Part shown: positions 28,371-40,591 of the stretch, piece after piece
Numbering within the stretch: position 1 is the first letter of the stretch
How the letters are laid out: every line of letters starts with the position of its first letter
Source: Bryum argenteum
Lineage: Eukaryota; Streptophyta; Bryopsida; Bryales; Bryaceae
Assembly (NCBI GenBank): GCA_037043015.1
Contig: CM073328.1
Location: 3,025,409-3,089,408, forward strand
Reading direction: 5' to 3'
DNA: 64,000 nt
Program-made: the position numbers and the translations under genes
Notes under the pieces: model-generated
Databases searched by the model: none
What the model was told of the DNA's origin: nothing
What the model saw: the letters and a program-made list of their open reading frames with translations, nothing else

Positions 28371-29690
28371 TCGAAGACATATTTTAGGAAGGAGACTGTA
28401 ATGGAATGCTTCTCAAGGGCCGAGAATGGCGAATGTCAAGGAGTAGGCTTCCAAGGGTAACTTGGGGTCACAGACCTCAAATTTGAATTCAAAATTATCA
28501 AAAACGGCCTTGGGAGGTCCCCACGGATTCTAGGGTGCCTCCTTGGTAGCTACCACGAACCATTGCCCGCATACAAGAAGGGTGTATCTTCAATTGTTCA
28601 CTCATTGTTTACCAAATAGTTTGATTAAGTACTTACAGTGAACATAAATAGGTTACATTTACATATTTATTATAGTAATGTGCAAAGGTTTTATATTTAG
28701 TTTATCGATATGGCGAAGGGAGTATGTCTGTAAATGTTTATGAAGTGGGATGTAGAAAGAATAGCCAAAATGTTTTAAATCCTCTATTTTCCTTATTATT
28801 ATGCATTCTTCTTCCTACATTGATCTTGCTTTTATCATGCAGATATATCAACCTCATCCTAATCTTTATCTCTTTATACAAGTCCTTACCCATGTACTCC
28901 AGATACAAGGACATCAAAAATGTCCGAATGAAATTCTTTAAATGAATAAAACATCAAAACCTAGGTATAAAAAGATACGAAGTTGGAGATTTCTTGGTGA
29001 TGTTGAAATTATGTGAGATGCAATCAATAACAATCAAACTGAAGTGAAAGTCAATCATAACAAACATAAGTACATTTAAGATTTGAAGTGAATGATTTCT
29101 TAACTTCTGAAGTGAGCATCATTTTCCAATGAAGTCCTCAAATGATACAATTCAAATAGGTGCTCCAATTCAATTCGCTGTTGTGCTGCAGTGAATATGA
29201 TACCATACACAAGGTTCTTGTGGGTACCTCATTCCTGCAACCTCAAGTATGAGAGCCAAATATGACAAATGCAGAATCAAAATGAAAGATACACACCGCA
29301 GTTGTTAAATGATTAGAGATTATACCTTAGCTATCAATCAAACACGTTTCGGTTTCGGTCTCATCAAACGAACAATTTGACAGCAGGTTAGCTCACACCT
29401 TTGATCCGACATCCACTTTGTTATATTTGAAAAGAATGAGCCTACCGGGTAAGCTTATACAAATTGTACATCCAAAAGTGCAATGATAAAGGGTAATAAA
29501 AGGAGCAGCAAGCTGTCTTGCTACGAATAAGGCTTCCCAAATTTTACATTGGTTTCAGAAAAGGATATGGATGTCAGAAGACTTGACTACCAGCCTCACT
29601 GTATTATCCCCTATGTTCTAACTACCAAGGGCCATCATACAAAAGAATGAAAAAAAGAAAGACTGAAAAAAATGACTGCTTTCCTTATCG
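28371..29690. other. Intergenic DNA and 3' UTR of the coiled-coil gene
   Basis: No gene supported. About 29200-29690 is probably 3' UTR of the minus-strand gene. A 73-codon hydrophobic plus-strand ORF (28724-28945) has no supporting feature. Confidence 0.4.
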
Positions 29691-32600
29691 TTATCTCAAG
29701 CTCAGTCTCATAACTAAGGCAACGAGCAAAACAGAGATGAGGAAAGCAGCAATACGAAGTCTGAAACTGCTCGAATTGTCTGCAGTTTGAGTTGTTTCCT
29801 GTACAGTTGGGACGATCCCACTCTTCTTACTCTTCCTCCTTCGAACCTTTGATTTGGAAGACTGTTGTGGTAGTAAAATAGCAGACTGTTGCTGCTGAAT
29901 TTCTTCTGATGCTTGCTCCAGAACAATCTGGAAAGAAATCGATGTCGATTGAATGAGATGGGATTAAACTGGCTCACCATTGACATAAAATAGGAAATGG
30001 TAGCAGCTTACCTCATCGGTAACTTTAGCAGTCACTTCTGCGCCATGGTCCATCTTCGATGACCTCTTGATCTCCTCTTTGAGAGACGCATTCAATTCTT
30101 CTGCTTTCCTGAGTTTTATTTCAAGAACATCGACTTGCTCCTTGAACTCCGTCTGCAAGACCACCGCCAACTATGATTCAGCTACTTGAATCCGCAAAGA
30201 TTTTCAACAAACAGATTTTGAGATACTTGACCAAAAAGAATGAAAAGAGTTCTGTGCCGAACCTGATTAAGGAGGGTGCTTTTCAATGAGCAAACTTCCT
30301 CCTCTGCTTGAGAAACTTTGCGTTGCACCTCGACTAGCTCCAAGTTCTGAGCGGAAATTGGTAACATACATTAAATAGTGTCAGAGGAGTATCATTCTTA
30401 GTGCAAATGACAACGCGCTGGATGGAGAAATGGCAGCGAGCACCTTTTACATGTAAAAGTGATGCACCCCTACCTGCTCATGTTGTCTTGTTTCGGCTGT
30501 CCTCAAGGTAAGCTGCAGTTGTGCGAGGTGCGCATTCAAGGAGGGAATCTCCAATACTCGTGCTCTTAAAGCTTGCAGTTCTACCAACTGTGCTCTAAGA
30601 GATCGTACTTCTCCATCAAGGGAGACTTCCCGGAACGATTTCTTCACCTCTTTCTCTGGCACTTCAGGAGGATTTTGCAGAATTTGAATCTGCGACTTCA
30701 GGTCTTCAATTTCACTCTCTAAGACTTTGTTTCTGGTAGCTGTATCTAGCATCTGTTGGAGGAAAACGAACAGGATTCAGAGTTAAAAAATGCATAATTA
30801 CGCCATAAAAACCTGTCAAGGATCCATGGAATGTCAAAAGTATGCAGCTGGGAATATAGTTAATCGCACCTGAGTATTCAAACAATCCCTTTCGAGGAAC
30901 AAGAGTTCTTTACAAAGCTGAAGAGGTTCAGTCCCATCACAGAGCTGCGCTCCTCTCAGCTCCAGGTGCAATCCCTCTACTTTCTTCTGAAGTTCTTCAT
31001 TCTCTTCCTTGACCACGCTCTTGCTGGTGGTCGACTGATCAGGATATCCTTCTCTCAAATGCTTAAGCGATTCTACGACTTCCTTCAGCAAAGCTGCAGC
31101 TCTCTCCGCCCACAAGCGAGATTCTTTGATGCTCGTCTGAAATTGTAGGTTTTCCTGCTGTAGTTCTTGCATCCGAGCTTGAAATGCCTGCGCTCGAACA
31201 TTGTGGTCTTCGACTTGGGCCTTGCATTTCTCCATCCATTCGGAAGCAAGCTGTTCGTGGGACGCGCTCGTATCCTCCAAAGATTTCAAATCTTCCTGGG
31301 CCTTCTGTTCCCTGCTTCTTGATAGACCCAAATCAATGCTAAGTTCACCCAACTGTTTCTCCATCTCTTCCTCCATGCGTTCCATCTGTGACCTCAACTG
31401 AGAAGTCGATTCGCGTGAAGCTTTAAGTTCGGTTTGAAGGTCCGCGAGACGGGCTTCCAAGGATTCATTTTTATCCTCCGCCTTCTTCAACCTCTCACAA
31501 GTTAGGATCAACTTCTCTTGGTCGTCTACGCTGGCCGCAACCTGCTTCCTCAAAACGATCAACTCTTCGTCCAATTTAGCGTTCTTCGCTTGAAGATCGC
31601 TTGTGTAATCAGCATACGACATTCTCATTCCTTCAGACAAGGAAGACTCTTCCACGGCCCTCCTTTCCATGTCCTTCATCTTGTCTTCCATGTCCTTCAT
31701 CTTGTCTTTCATCCTCTGCTGGCTCTCTCTTAAGATCGTAATCTCCTGATCCAGCTGCCTTACTTTCTCCTCCAAATCCTTAGCGTGATCCCTCAGCTGT
31801 GTCTCGGAGAACTCAGCCTCACATAAAGCCTTCTGAAGCGTCTCATACTTGGACATGAACAGCTCGGAAGGCGTCCCATCCTCTTCCGGAAATTTCAGTT
31901 CGTCGTCAAGACTACTACTTTGAGGAACCATATCCAATCCCAGATCCGAAGCAGAGGCATGATCATGCAAGACTTCCGGTAAGGTGTCACCAGGATGGGA
32001 AGAACTGGCTTCGTGAACCACATTCTTCTCTTCCACAGACCTGACATCGTCATCTACGACCTTAGACTTTTCCCTGACTCTGTACATTTGCAACTCCTGT
32101 TCCAGGAAATCCGCTTTCTCTTGAAACATCGCAAGCGTCTTGTGAAGCTCCACGAGCTCACCGTCAGATTTCAATTTGCTGCTCTCGAAGGAAGATCGCT
32201 CTTTAGAAATATACTGAAGTTGGTGTTGTAAGTCCGCAATTTCTGACTCCAAAAATTGACTCCTCTGCACAGAATGTTCCAGAAACTTTTCAGCATGAGC
32301 AGCCTTCTCCTCCGCAATTTTCACACTCGTCTGCAGCTGAAATATCATGTTCCGATACTGCTCAGCCTCATCATGCGCCTTCTTGAAGTTCTTCACAAGT
32401 TGGTCTTCAGTCTCCAGGAACAGCACCTTCTCGTACTCCACTTTCTTCTGGGCCTCGTCGCAAATCTTCGATTTCTCTTCCAGAGCGGCAATCTGCTACC
32501 GAAACCAGTCGTGACAAGAAGATTAGAAACTATATGGATGACCTAATCCCTGCCTCGAACTTTACAAAGGAGAATTTCGGGCGGACATTCCTCGAGTGAA

Positions 32601-33957
32601 AGTTAAAATACGAATGAGCTGCCGGTTAACCGAGAGTTGGTGAGATAACAGACAATCCAAAGTTAGTGTTACTCGAGAGTTAGTAGGATGAGAGCATATG
32701 AGGATATGAGATCGTTCAAGCTTAGGGTTAACTGATAGTTAGTTAGTCAGAGTTAACTGACAGACAACCAACACACAGCTTACATGGACTGTGACTAAAT
32801 TCATGTCCAAAGGACACGGGTCCACTAAACCAAAAAAATTAGACACTGTCATCTTCAAGTGAGTGCAGAGTGATCAATGGATGGAAGTCAGTACAAACTG
32901 CAGAATATCCTTATGTTGCTTAAGATCGAATCGGATGTTTTGGAAGGAGAGCATGCAATACTACTGAAAAGTCACGATTGGCGAAAGAAACAAGGAGTAA
33001 CTGATTGTAAAATGCTTCAACCCTTAAGCTTGAAGTGCAGGAACATACCCTGCAGTGTGATGCCCGGCACTTGGAAAAGAAAAACTGGACAGACCCAGAG
33101 AAAAGTAAATTAGAATAATTGGACAATCTATACCTGGACTTGTCCAGCCGTGAGCAACTCCTCGAGTTCTTTCACCTTCTCTAGCAATGCATTAGCATCA
33201 TCAAATTTTTCAAACATGTTTGCTTCAAGCACTTGCACCTGCAATGGTCGTTTTTCAAAGCAAAATGAGCCCTGAAGAAAGCAAAGCAAGGGTTCCAAGT
33301 GAATACCGCATCACATCACACAGTCAAGTTTCGCCTTTTAACAGACACTTAAGTTTACGCGAACCATTGGTGCAGAATTTGACTACCCTAAGCCAAAGGT
33401 TTTAATTTAGAGAGTCGACAGGAACGCTAAAAGTACCTGTTTTTCAAAAGTCAGGGTTCTCTCTTCAGCAGTATTGTACATATCCTCTAACTTTTTAGCA
33501 TGCGAAATGGCTTTCCTTATTTCGGCTTCTCTCTCCTTCAATTTATTCTGCAGTACAGTCGGCGACCCTGGTTCAACGACTATATAGTCATCGTCTGATT
33601 GAGCTGTAGGGCTCCCAATCACAGGAGACGAAGGGGCAGTCAAGGTCTCTTCAGCTTTCCTTAACTTGACCGTTAAGTCTTGAATTTGCACCTCCAATGC
33701 GCGGATTATCTGCAACAAGGTAAGGTTTTACAACTTAATACACCACTGAAAACACTTCGACGCATATGATACACGGCACAGTAGAAAATACTTACCTCAT
33801 CAGCAGTGGAATCGCATTTCAAACACTCCGATTCCAACGCAGACATACGCTCGGCGCTCTCTTCCAGATCAGTCATAGCTCGACGCGCTACATCCTGAGA
33901 TTTTGACAGTTCCTCCCGTAGCGCTAATTCGGACGACGATGATTCAGTCATCGTCAT
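29691..33957 (-). CDS. Long coiled-coil protein with C-terminal membrane anchor (possibly WIT-like nuclear-envelope protein)
   Basis: Eight exons join cleanly: 33957-33796, 33709-33437, 33238-33134, 32492-30870, 30752-30474, 30346-30263, 30152-30012 and 29927-29691. All splice sites are GT/AG and every exon length is a multiple of three, giving 967 residues. The start is MTMTESSSSELALREEL. Almost the whole chain is heptad-rich coiled coil (for example MKDKMKDMEDKMKDMERR and ENEELQKKVEGLHLELRG). A short acidic break lies near residues 85-100 (SDDDYIVVEPGSP). The extreme C-terminus is basic (VRRRKSKKSG), then a hydrophobic helix FRLRIAAFLISVLLVALVM and a six-residue tail, i.e. a tail-anchored protein. 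This design fits plant WIT proteins, which anchor RanGAP and WIP at the nuclear envelope, but WITs are nearer 700 residues and I saw no decisive motif. A golgin or other tether is an alternative. Confidence 0.8.
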
Positions 33958-35479
33958 TCACCTTCAAAACGACCGCATGAAATCCCTAACCTTGCAAACC
34001 TGAACATGCAACAAATTCTAACCATTACTGATCGGTCATCGGCCAATAATGAGAGCTTCTATTTCAAAAAGCCTTCACAATCCACTCTTCTTTTCTACCG
34101 CCAAATGAGTGGTCTTTACACGGGCTCCTTGTGAATTATATCGACAACGATGGCCAGGGCCCACGAGTATCTCGTCATTACGTCTCTGACAAAGGTTGAC
34201 CTACTGATTCCGATCCTGCTCAGTCACGTTGCGTCACTATTTACGCAAGGAGACATTGAAGTTACAGGTAACGTTCCGTTCACTTGGACAATGTCAATCC
34301 AATCACGGATTCCAAACACGCTCACGCGTGTAAGATACGAAAGACGACCTGCAAGCAATCAGCGATCTCTACTGACTCCACTGCGTCACTCATTTCTACT
34401 GATCCGCTCTTCCTCCGCCTTTCCATGACTATGACTACTCCGAAAACCTTCCCGTCAATCCATTTTCATGACTGCATACGAGCTGAGATCAATCACTCTA
34501 CCAAAATGGACATACCGAAATCCCCGGATGAACTGAAACGACACCGAAATTCATCACCGTGAAACCGATCACTCCTCAACTACTTGAATGGAAAGAAAGC
34601 GAAAAGGTCAACAATAACGACAACAAGAACGTGATACACTGTAGCTCAACTGCACTAATCCCGAGACTTATCGAGCAAAACAAAAGTGGACACAGAGAAT
34701 CAAGTACCTTCACAGGGATAGCAAAGGAAACGCAATGGCTTCGTGATCGGATCGCGAAAAGATCAGAAATCAAAACGGGGAACATCCACATAAGCGTAGT
34801 TGCATGTTTTCAATGGAAAAAAACTCATTCGCGCACCAAATTCGAGTGCGCGAAACCTAACGAGTTACTGCAGCTCTTCTGTATGCAATCGTGACAGCCT
34901 AACGGCGAGCATGAGATCGTGAACTCGAGCGGCAATTTCAAATAACGGCCGATCCAGAAAGAGCTGGCGATGGCGTTGGCGATGGTGGCGCTGCTAGCCC
35001 GCGCATGTGATAGCTAGCCTGGCGCCGGGTCAGGGCCGCAACCAGCCGCAGAGCACAGCCCAGGGCGGTAATCTGCGGCCGGGCTGCCCAAAAAAGTTGT
35101 TCCTAGACCAAAATTCAAGTGGAAGTCGGTTTGGTGTCCGGAAGTTCGTGCACGGTCCCTTGGCAAAGTTGATTCCTCGTGAAGTGTGTAGCGTGTGGTA
35201 CTAGGGATGATTTTTCAAAAGTGATCGAAAGAACAAGAAACATTCATCTTAGACTGGAAGTTGAATTCTCGTAATATGTAATGTAACATGGTCAAAGCAA
35301 AATCATGAAAACAAGTACATGATATTTTTCTACATAGATTTTTTGATCTTTTAGTTGATAGGAATACAACAAACCATTTATGATTATTTTGGTAAGTGAA
35401 TCCAACAAAGTAAAAAAAAAAAATTAAAAAATATCATATTACCACTACTTTGTTTATACCGTATGATACAATTTTTCTA
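33958..35479. other. 5' flank of the coiled-coil gene; no other gene
   Basis: The first kilobase is relatively GC-rich and probably holds the 5' UTR and promoter. Several short plus-strand ORFs (34150-34894) have no domain, no splice logic and no composition bias. Confidence 0.4.
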
Positions 35480-35489
35480 TAGTAGCAGT

Positions 35490-36215
35490 GCTCCTCTAGA
35501 TATTCAAAGGGCGATTGAGAGGGCGGAGGGAAGTTGCGTAAAAAGAACGTAGAGTGATAAAAGGTTGGATGAATAGTAGATTCTCCACGTTAGAATTGCC
35601 AGTGGGAGATTGATTTGCACAACAGAAAGAGGAATCAGAGGGCAAAGGGAGTGCAATAGGCGGTTACGTAAAAACAAGATAACCTAGTTAAAATAGTGAT
35701 TTCCTTCAAGCTAAGATTGCGAGTGGGAGGTTGATTTGCACAAAAGAAGGGGAAAACAGAGGGCAAAGGAGGCAGTGAGTAGAAACAAGATAAGACGCTT
35801 GCCTAAAAGCAAGGCAATTATTTGGAGTGTTTAAATGGTTGAACAAGCTATTAATCCCATACACGCTAAGATTACATTGGGGTGTTGATTGGTGTAGAAG
35901 TAGAAAAAGACAAAGAGCAATTTTTATCATATTATGGTAGGTGATTTGCGTATATGCAACGCTATCATTCACAGTGAGTCATAGGCTGGAAAATTGTTGA
36001 TTCTCTATACGCTACGATTGCGAGTCGAAATTTGATTTGCAAAATAACACGGGAGGGGCACATGGCAATTGTGTAAAAATAGGAGAGGACCAAGAACAAT
36101 CGCATGTAAATAAGAGAGAGCAATTGCATAAAAGCAAGGCAACCATTTGGAGTTTGTCAAAGTGGATTCCCAAACACGATAGACTTGCAAGTAGGAGATT
36201 GATTTGAGCAAGTCC
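35490..36215. repeat. Degenerate tandem array, five to six units of about 120-165 bp
   Basis: A core of the form 'gattc(t/c)c..(a)cg(t/c)tagaattgc(g/c)agt.ggag.ttgatttgca' recurs at about 35579, 35698, 35849, 35999 and 36165. It is followed in each unit by 'agagggcaaagg'- or 'gagagcaattgc'-like sequence and 'gtaaaaa.caagataa'. Units are strongly diverged. No ORF is supported. Confidence 0.75.
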
Positions 36216-36984
36216 ATAAAGAAATTTCTTGTTCGAAGGACCTTGCTTCCATGTGCACGACTCCCATAATCCTAAAGAAGAATGACAATACTTTTAACAT
36301 GTATACAATCATCAAAAACTGATGTATTATAATAATGTTCATAAGTACCAAAGAAATACTCATCTTACTTTTTAAAACCAAATAGTATAGGAATTTGAAA
36401 TGAGAGAATATTCTCCTACTACGGTACCTTCAGCCACCAAGTAGGTTCTGTCGTATACGGGACGTTCCCGTCCCGGACCATCCACGATTCGTCCTCCCGA
36501 AGGACGACACTCTACTTTTCGTTCGTCTCAGATTCTTCCGCGTGCGTGCGTCTAAGCAATGATGATGACATGGACTGTGGTGCCGCGGCTATTGGCAGGG
36601 ACAATAGCCAACTCGGATCATGGACCCAAGATCTGAGGTGCTTTTGGATGAACAACGAATGGATGAAAGGATGCCTGTCAGTAGTAAGTATATTAGGCAA
36701 TATTCCACCGTTTGGCATTCTGGATATTGTTGCACTGTTTTGGATTTATTAGGTGGACATTTTCAAAGTCTGTTTTATAATATAAACTTTACAACCCTTT
36801 ATTATATTGTATTTTATATATGTATATTGGACCAGGGTAGACACCCACCTAACATAGTGGCATACTTGATTCAGTTTTTTTAGCCTTGTGATGGATGAAT
36901 GTTTCTGAGCATGAACCAACTGCTATGGATGAGAAACTTAACATGTTCATAGTTTGAAGTTTGACCATTTTGTTCATTATTCCC
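36216..36984. other. Intergenic DNA, nothing supported
   Basis: Short ORFs on both strands at 36512-36883 overlap each other and show no domain. No repeat was noticed. Confidence 0.4.
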
Positions 36985-38701
36985 ATAACCCCTAATGTCG
37001 AAAAGAGCCCGAACTAGATCGTTTGGGGTCTCGTCAGGCATGTGCACATGTATTCTTAAATTCAAATTCCTTACCAATTGTGAGATCATAATGTTTAAAG
37101 TTGGAAAATAGTTTTTTCTGCTTGTTGGAAAAATAGTAAGTAGATTTTTGAGGGCTGAAAATCCATTTTTGGTATACAATTTGGTATGAGGCTCTTCGAA
37201 TTCTTGTTCCTAGGTAAATTAGGAACATGTTTATGCAATTTTTACCCTCATACAACCTATAAAAACGAAAGAAATGCTTGATTACTCAAATTGGAGGTAT
37301 GATGAAATTCAACTACAAGGGCCAATATTTAACAAATAAAAAAAGGCATGTGAAGAATAATTGGATTAGAAAACATATCCTTAAATAAAACTCAATCCCG
37401 TTAAATGGCCTCATTTGGCAAATGAGATGTGTCATTTTGGCTCGCGTTCTAAAGCGCACCATTTCAAAGGCATTTCATGCCTCTAAGATGACATATTTTT
37501 TTGAGTAGTAAAAAGCTACCTCTACAATTTTTTTAATATCAAATAAAAGTTTGTTTGAAATTTCTTACACCTCAAATTTTCACAAATTTAGGAAGGGAAA
37601 AAAAAAAAAAAAAATGTAAAAAATAGAAATCTTAAGCTTGTAATTCATGAACTTGCCCTTGTGTAATTGGTAAAAGTTTGAACTTGAGTCACTTGAAAAT
37701 GTCATTAGAAATGTGGTCAAAAACCAATTCTCTGATAATAATAAAATAGAATTAAATGTTTAAAGAATTATTTTTCCGACCTAGTTTGGACTCGAAAACT
37801 AAAGTATTGGTATCTTAAGCCTCAAATGTTGGAATTTGACTTTCTAGATTTTTCCTCATGCACCCGCTCTATAGGGAACATTCACTTAAATATCTCATGC
37901 ATTAATTTGAATTTTAACCCCTTCATCTAGACTACCAAGAAATAACAAAATGCCATTCTTGCTTTCTTAGATCTTTAGCAGTTAACCCCTTCTGGACTAA
38001 GGTGGGTACACAAAGAAACAAACTTTGTGAGTCACTCTAGTTTGAGTTCAAAGAGAAATCACCCTATATTCAATGTTTCAAATATTCTCTCGTCCTCGCA
38101 AGATTGCCTAAAACTTCATCATATAGTGATTTCTTGTATGAGGTTTAACAATTTGAATAATCATTTTTTTAAAAAAACGAAAGAAATGCTTGATTATTCA
38201 AATTGGAGGTTCAAAAATTTGAATAATCATATAGTGATTTCTTGTATGAGGTTTAAGAAATTATCTTGTTCCTCAAGAGATGACGTGTGTGGTATTACCA
38301 TCTTAAATCCTTCGTAATATATTTGTCAAAATTCTTGAACCATTGAATACCTATTATGACTAATATACTTCTGTAAGATTTTTTTTCATCTTCCCATATG
38401 AGCAAAATGCAAACAAAAATTGATATTTTAAACCCCTAATAAAAGATCCTTGATACAAAATTGTCTAAATTATCAAAAAGAACCTTCTTTTGATTCACGC
38501 TCAAAGAAACTCAATATAAGCATTAATTAGAAGATCCAACGGCAAGATCTTGAAGTCAACTTGACCCTTTACTTAAATGCTAAATCTGAATCTTTAATTT
38601 TTCTCCAATTTCAAGATCATAATGGTCAAAGTTGGCTGAATTTTTTTCCCTGCGGAAACCCCAAATAGCCATTTTAGCTTTCTTGGATCTTTGGGGGTTA
38701 A
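36985..38701. mobile_element. Cluster of TTAA-bordered repeat copies, family shared with 42908-45107
   Basis: A left-type terminus 'ataaCCCCTAATGTCGAAAAG' lies at 36985-37005. Its inverse, 'cgacattagggg' then TTAA, ends at 44975. Internal sequence such as 'aaattccttaccaattgtgagatc', 'gaggctcttcgaattcttgttccta' and 'aaagaatgctt'-like phrases recurs in the same order at about 44325-44580. Right-end-like sequences 'tttcttagatctttagcag' (TTAA at 37982-37985) and 'tttcttggatctttggggg' (TTAA at 38698-38701) suggest at least two nested or adjacent copies. No coding capacity is visible. Boundaries are approximate. Confidence 0.5.
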
Positions 38702-40171
38702 TTAAGGCATAAGATGGGTTTAGTTAGTACTTCGAAAACTAACAAACTAACTTTCTACAAATCATCACAAAACACTAGAAAAGAAAAGTATGACTAGAAA
38801 ACACTCTAAAACCACCACTATCAAATTAACTAATGTCATTGAAGTTCAGTCTGGCCCATTCTTAGAACTGATTGACAACGATTCTCCTATTCTCTTGGCA
38901 TCATTTCCACTGATTGTGCTAATACACATGCTTGGTATACAACAATTCTAGATGCCAGAATCTTAACCCTTAATTGTCACCGGTGACCAAACTAGTCACC
39001 AAGGTCATTTTTTTTGCTTTTGGGGTCTGACACAGTGGTAGGGTGCAAATCGCTGGTGCACCACCCATACAATGACAACCTCTTTTAATTAATATAACAT
39101 GTGAAATCACCAAACAGTTTGCAAGTGCACTCCAGAGTCATATATGGTGTAACACTAAAGAATCAAGATACGAAATGTTATACTCATATGAAGAATACCC
39201 ATGATTTACAGTATGGAAGAAGGTATTGTGATTATTCTTCGAATTACCTTTCTGAACAACGAAGTCAAGTCAGTAAAGAAATGAGTGGAAAGTAGAAACA
39301 GTTGCTATCAATCGAACATGCAACTCTCCGTGACTTCCGCAATTATAATGTGAAAGAGTATGAATGAAAATGTAAACATGTGCTCATCGAGTCTGTACAA
39401 TCTCTGTTCATAGTCACAATCACTTTGAAGTACATGATGCCGTGTAATGATCCGCAAAGTTTGGGAACTTACAGAGTCTAAAGATTCATGAAGTTGAATT
39501 CCTTGTCTACAGTGAGTCAGATTATCTCGGCATCAATGATGTCACTTCTCCACAAATGATTCATAGAGTCTGCAAGCTAGGTACCAAAGTTGAAAGATCC
39601 AAGCATCTCTTGGATAAAGTAACAGTAACTGAAATGGACTCCTTGGTCTTATCCATCTTCAACTTCACATAAGAAGAGATGGAGTAATTGAGAAGTTGCA
39701 GTTGCAGAGACATTGCATGTTTTACAAGCTTCTTCTTCGTCTTGCTCACTTACGAAGGTAAGCTACATTCTATCGATCACCATTCTTGAATGTTCTTAGA
39801 GAAACCTCAAACTTGTAAGCAACGTTGAGTTTGTTAGATCGATGTGTTCTTGTGTTGAACAGAATCACTTGTATGGATTCTTTAAGCTTCATGATTGAGT
39901 TGACATTTACTATTTATGTATATTGTAAACGTAAACTAATTAGTTTTAGAACAACGTTGAAGTCAGATGAATGACTGTGCGTTCTATTCAAGATGTTGTA
40001 AATACAAGATATTAACACAATACAAGGAGTTGTAAACCTTTCATGTAAGTGCATTAAAGCACTCCAGTTGTGAGGCGACACAGAAACAAAACGAATTGAA
40101 CACTGTTATGTTGCCAACATGTATGCAAAATTGATTAGCATTCAACTTGTTATATTGGATAGGAGTGGACT
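38702..40171. other. Intergenic DNA and 5' flank of the S-protein gene
   Basis: TTAACCCTTAATTGTCACCGG at 38963 looks like a lone TTAA-type terminus followed by a small palindrome (ggtgac/gtcacc). No gene seen up to the S-protein start. Confidence 0.4.
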
Positions 40172-40591
40172 ATGGCTACAAAGTGGGGCTTGAGCTTGGT
40201 GTTGTTGCTAGTCCTGGCAACAACGATGGAAACAGAAGCTTTTCCATGGGGCATAAAGAAGATGTCGGTGCGCGTTATCAACACACTCCCAGGAGTCTTG
40301 GAGGTTCATTGTTTCACAAGAACCAAGGATCTCGGAGATCAATTTCTTCAACCTGGAGCGGAGTACTACTTCAACTTCAGGACCAATTTTTGGGGCTCTA
40401 ATAAATATTATTGTCGCTTCGTCAACGGGCCACATCTCTACAACCAGTTCGCAGTCTGGCTAGGCCCTGGATTCTTGTGGATCAAGCACATGGATTGTGA
40501 GCAGTGTGTGTGGAAGGTTGCCTTCAATGGCTTCTATCGTGCCCAAGAGGGAAAAGACTTCGAGCTCGTTCGACCTTGGCTCACCTATTAA
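40172..40591 (+). CDS. S-protein homologue (SPH / self-incompatibility S1 family), complete
   Basis: 139 residues in one exon. Residues 1-23 form a good signal peptide (basic start, LVLLLVLATT core, small residues before Phe24), so the product is secreted. The mature part has the family pattern: VRVINTLPGVLEVHC, DLGDQFLQPGAEYYFNFRTNFWGS, YYCRF, then MDCEQCVW near the end. The four cysteines (47, 81, 109, 112) match the spacing expected for two disulphides. In poppy such proteins act as stigma self-incompatibility ligands. In plants without pollen-stigma recognition the role is unknown, possibly cell-cell or defence signalling. An upstream ATG in another frame is ignored because it lacks a signal peptide. 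The C-terminal third is nearly identical to the fragment at 2-148. Confidence 0.92.
   Translation: MATKWGLSLVLLLVLATTMETEAFPWGIKKMSVRVINTLPGVLEVHCFTRTKDLGDQFLQPGAEYYFNFRTNFWGSNKYYCRFVNGPHLYNQFAVWLGPGFLWIKHMDCEQCVWKVAFNGFYRAQEGKDFELVRPWLTY

Noticed and set aside
34150..34894. Overlapping plus-strand ORFs of 92-111 codons
   Set aside because: No domain, no shared frame and no splice signals linking them; they lie in the 5' flank of the coiled-coil gene.
36512..36883. Overlapping ORFs on both strands
   Set aside because: Mutually exclusive frames without domains or codon bias.
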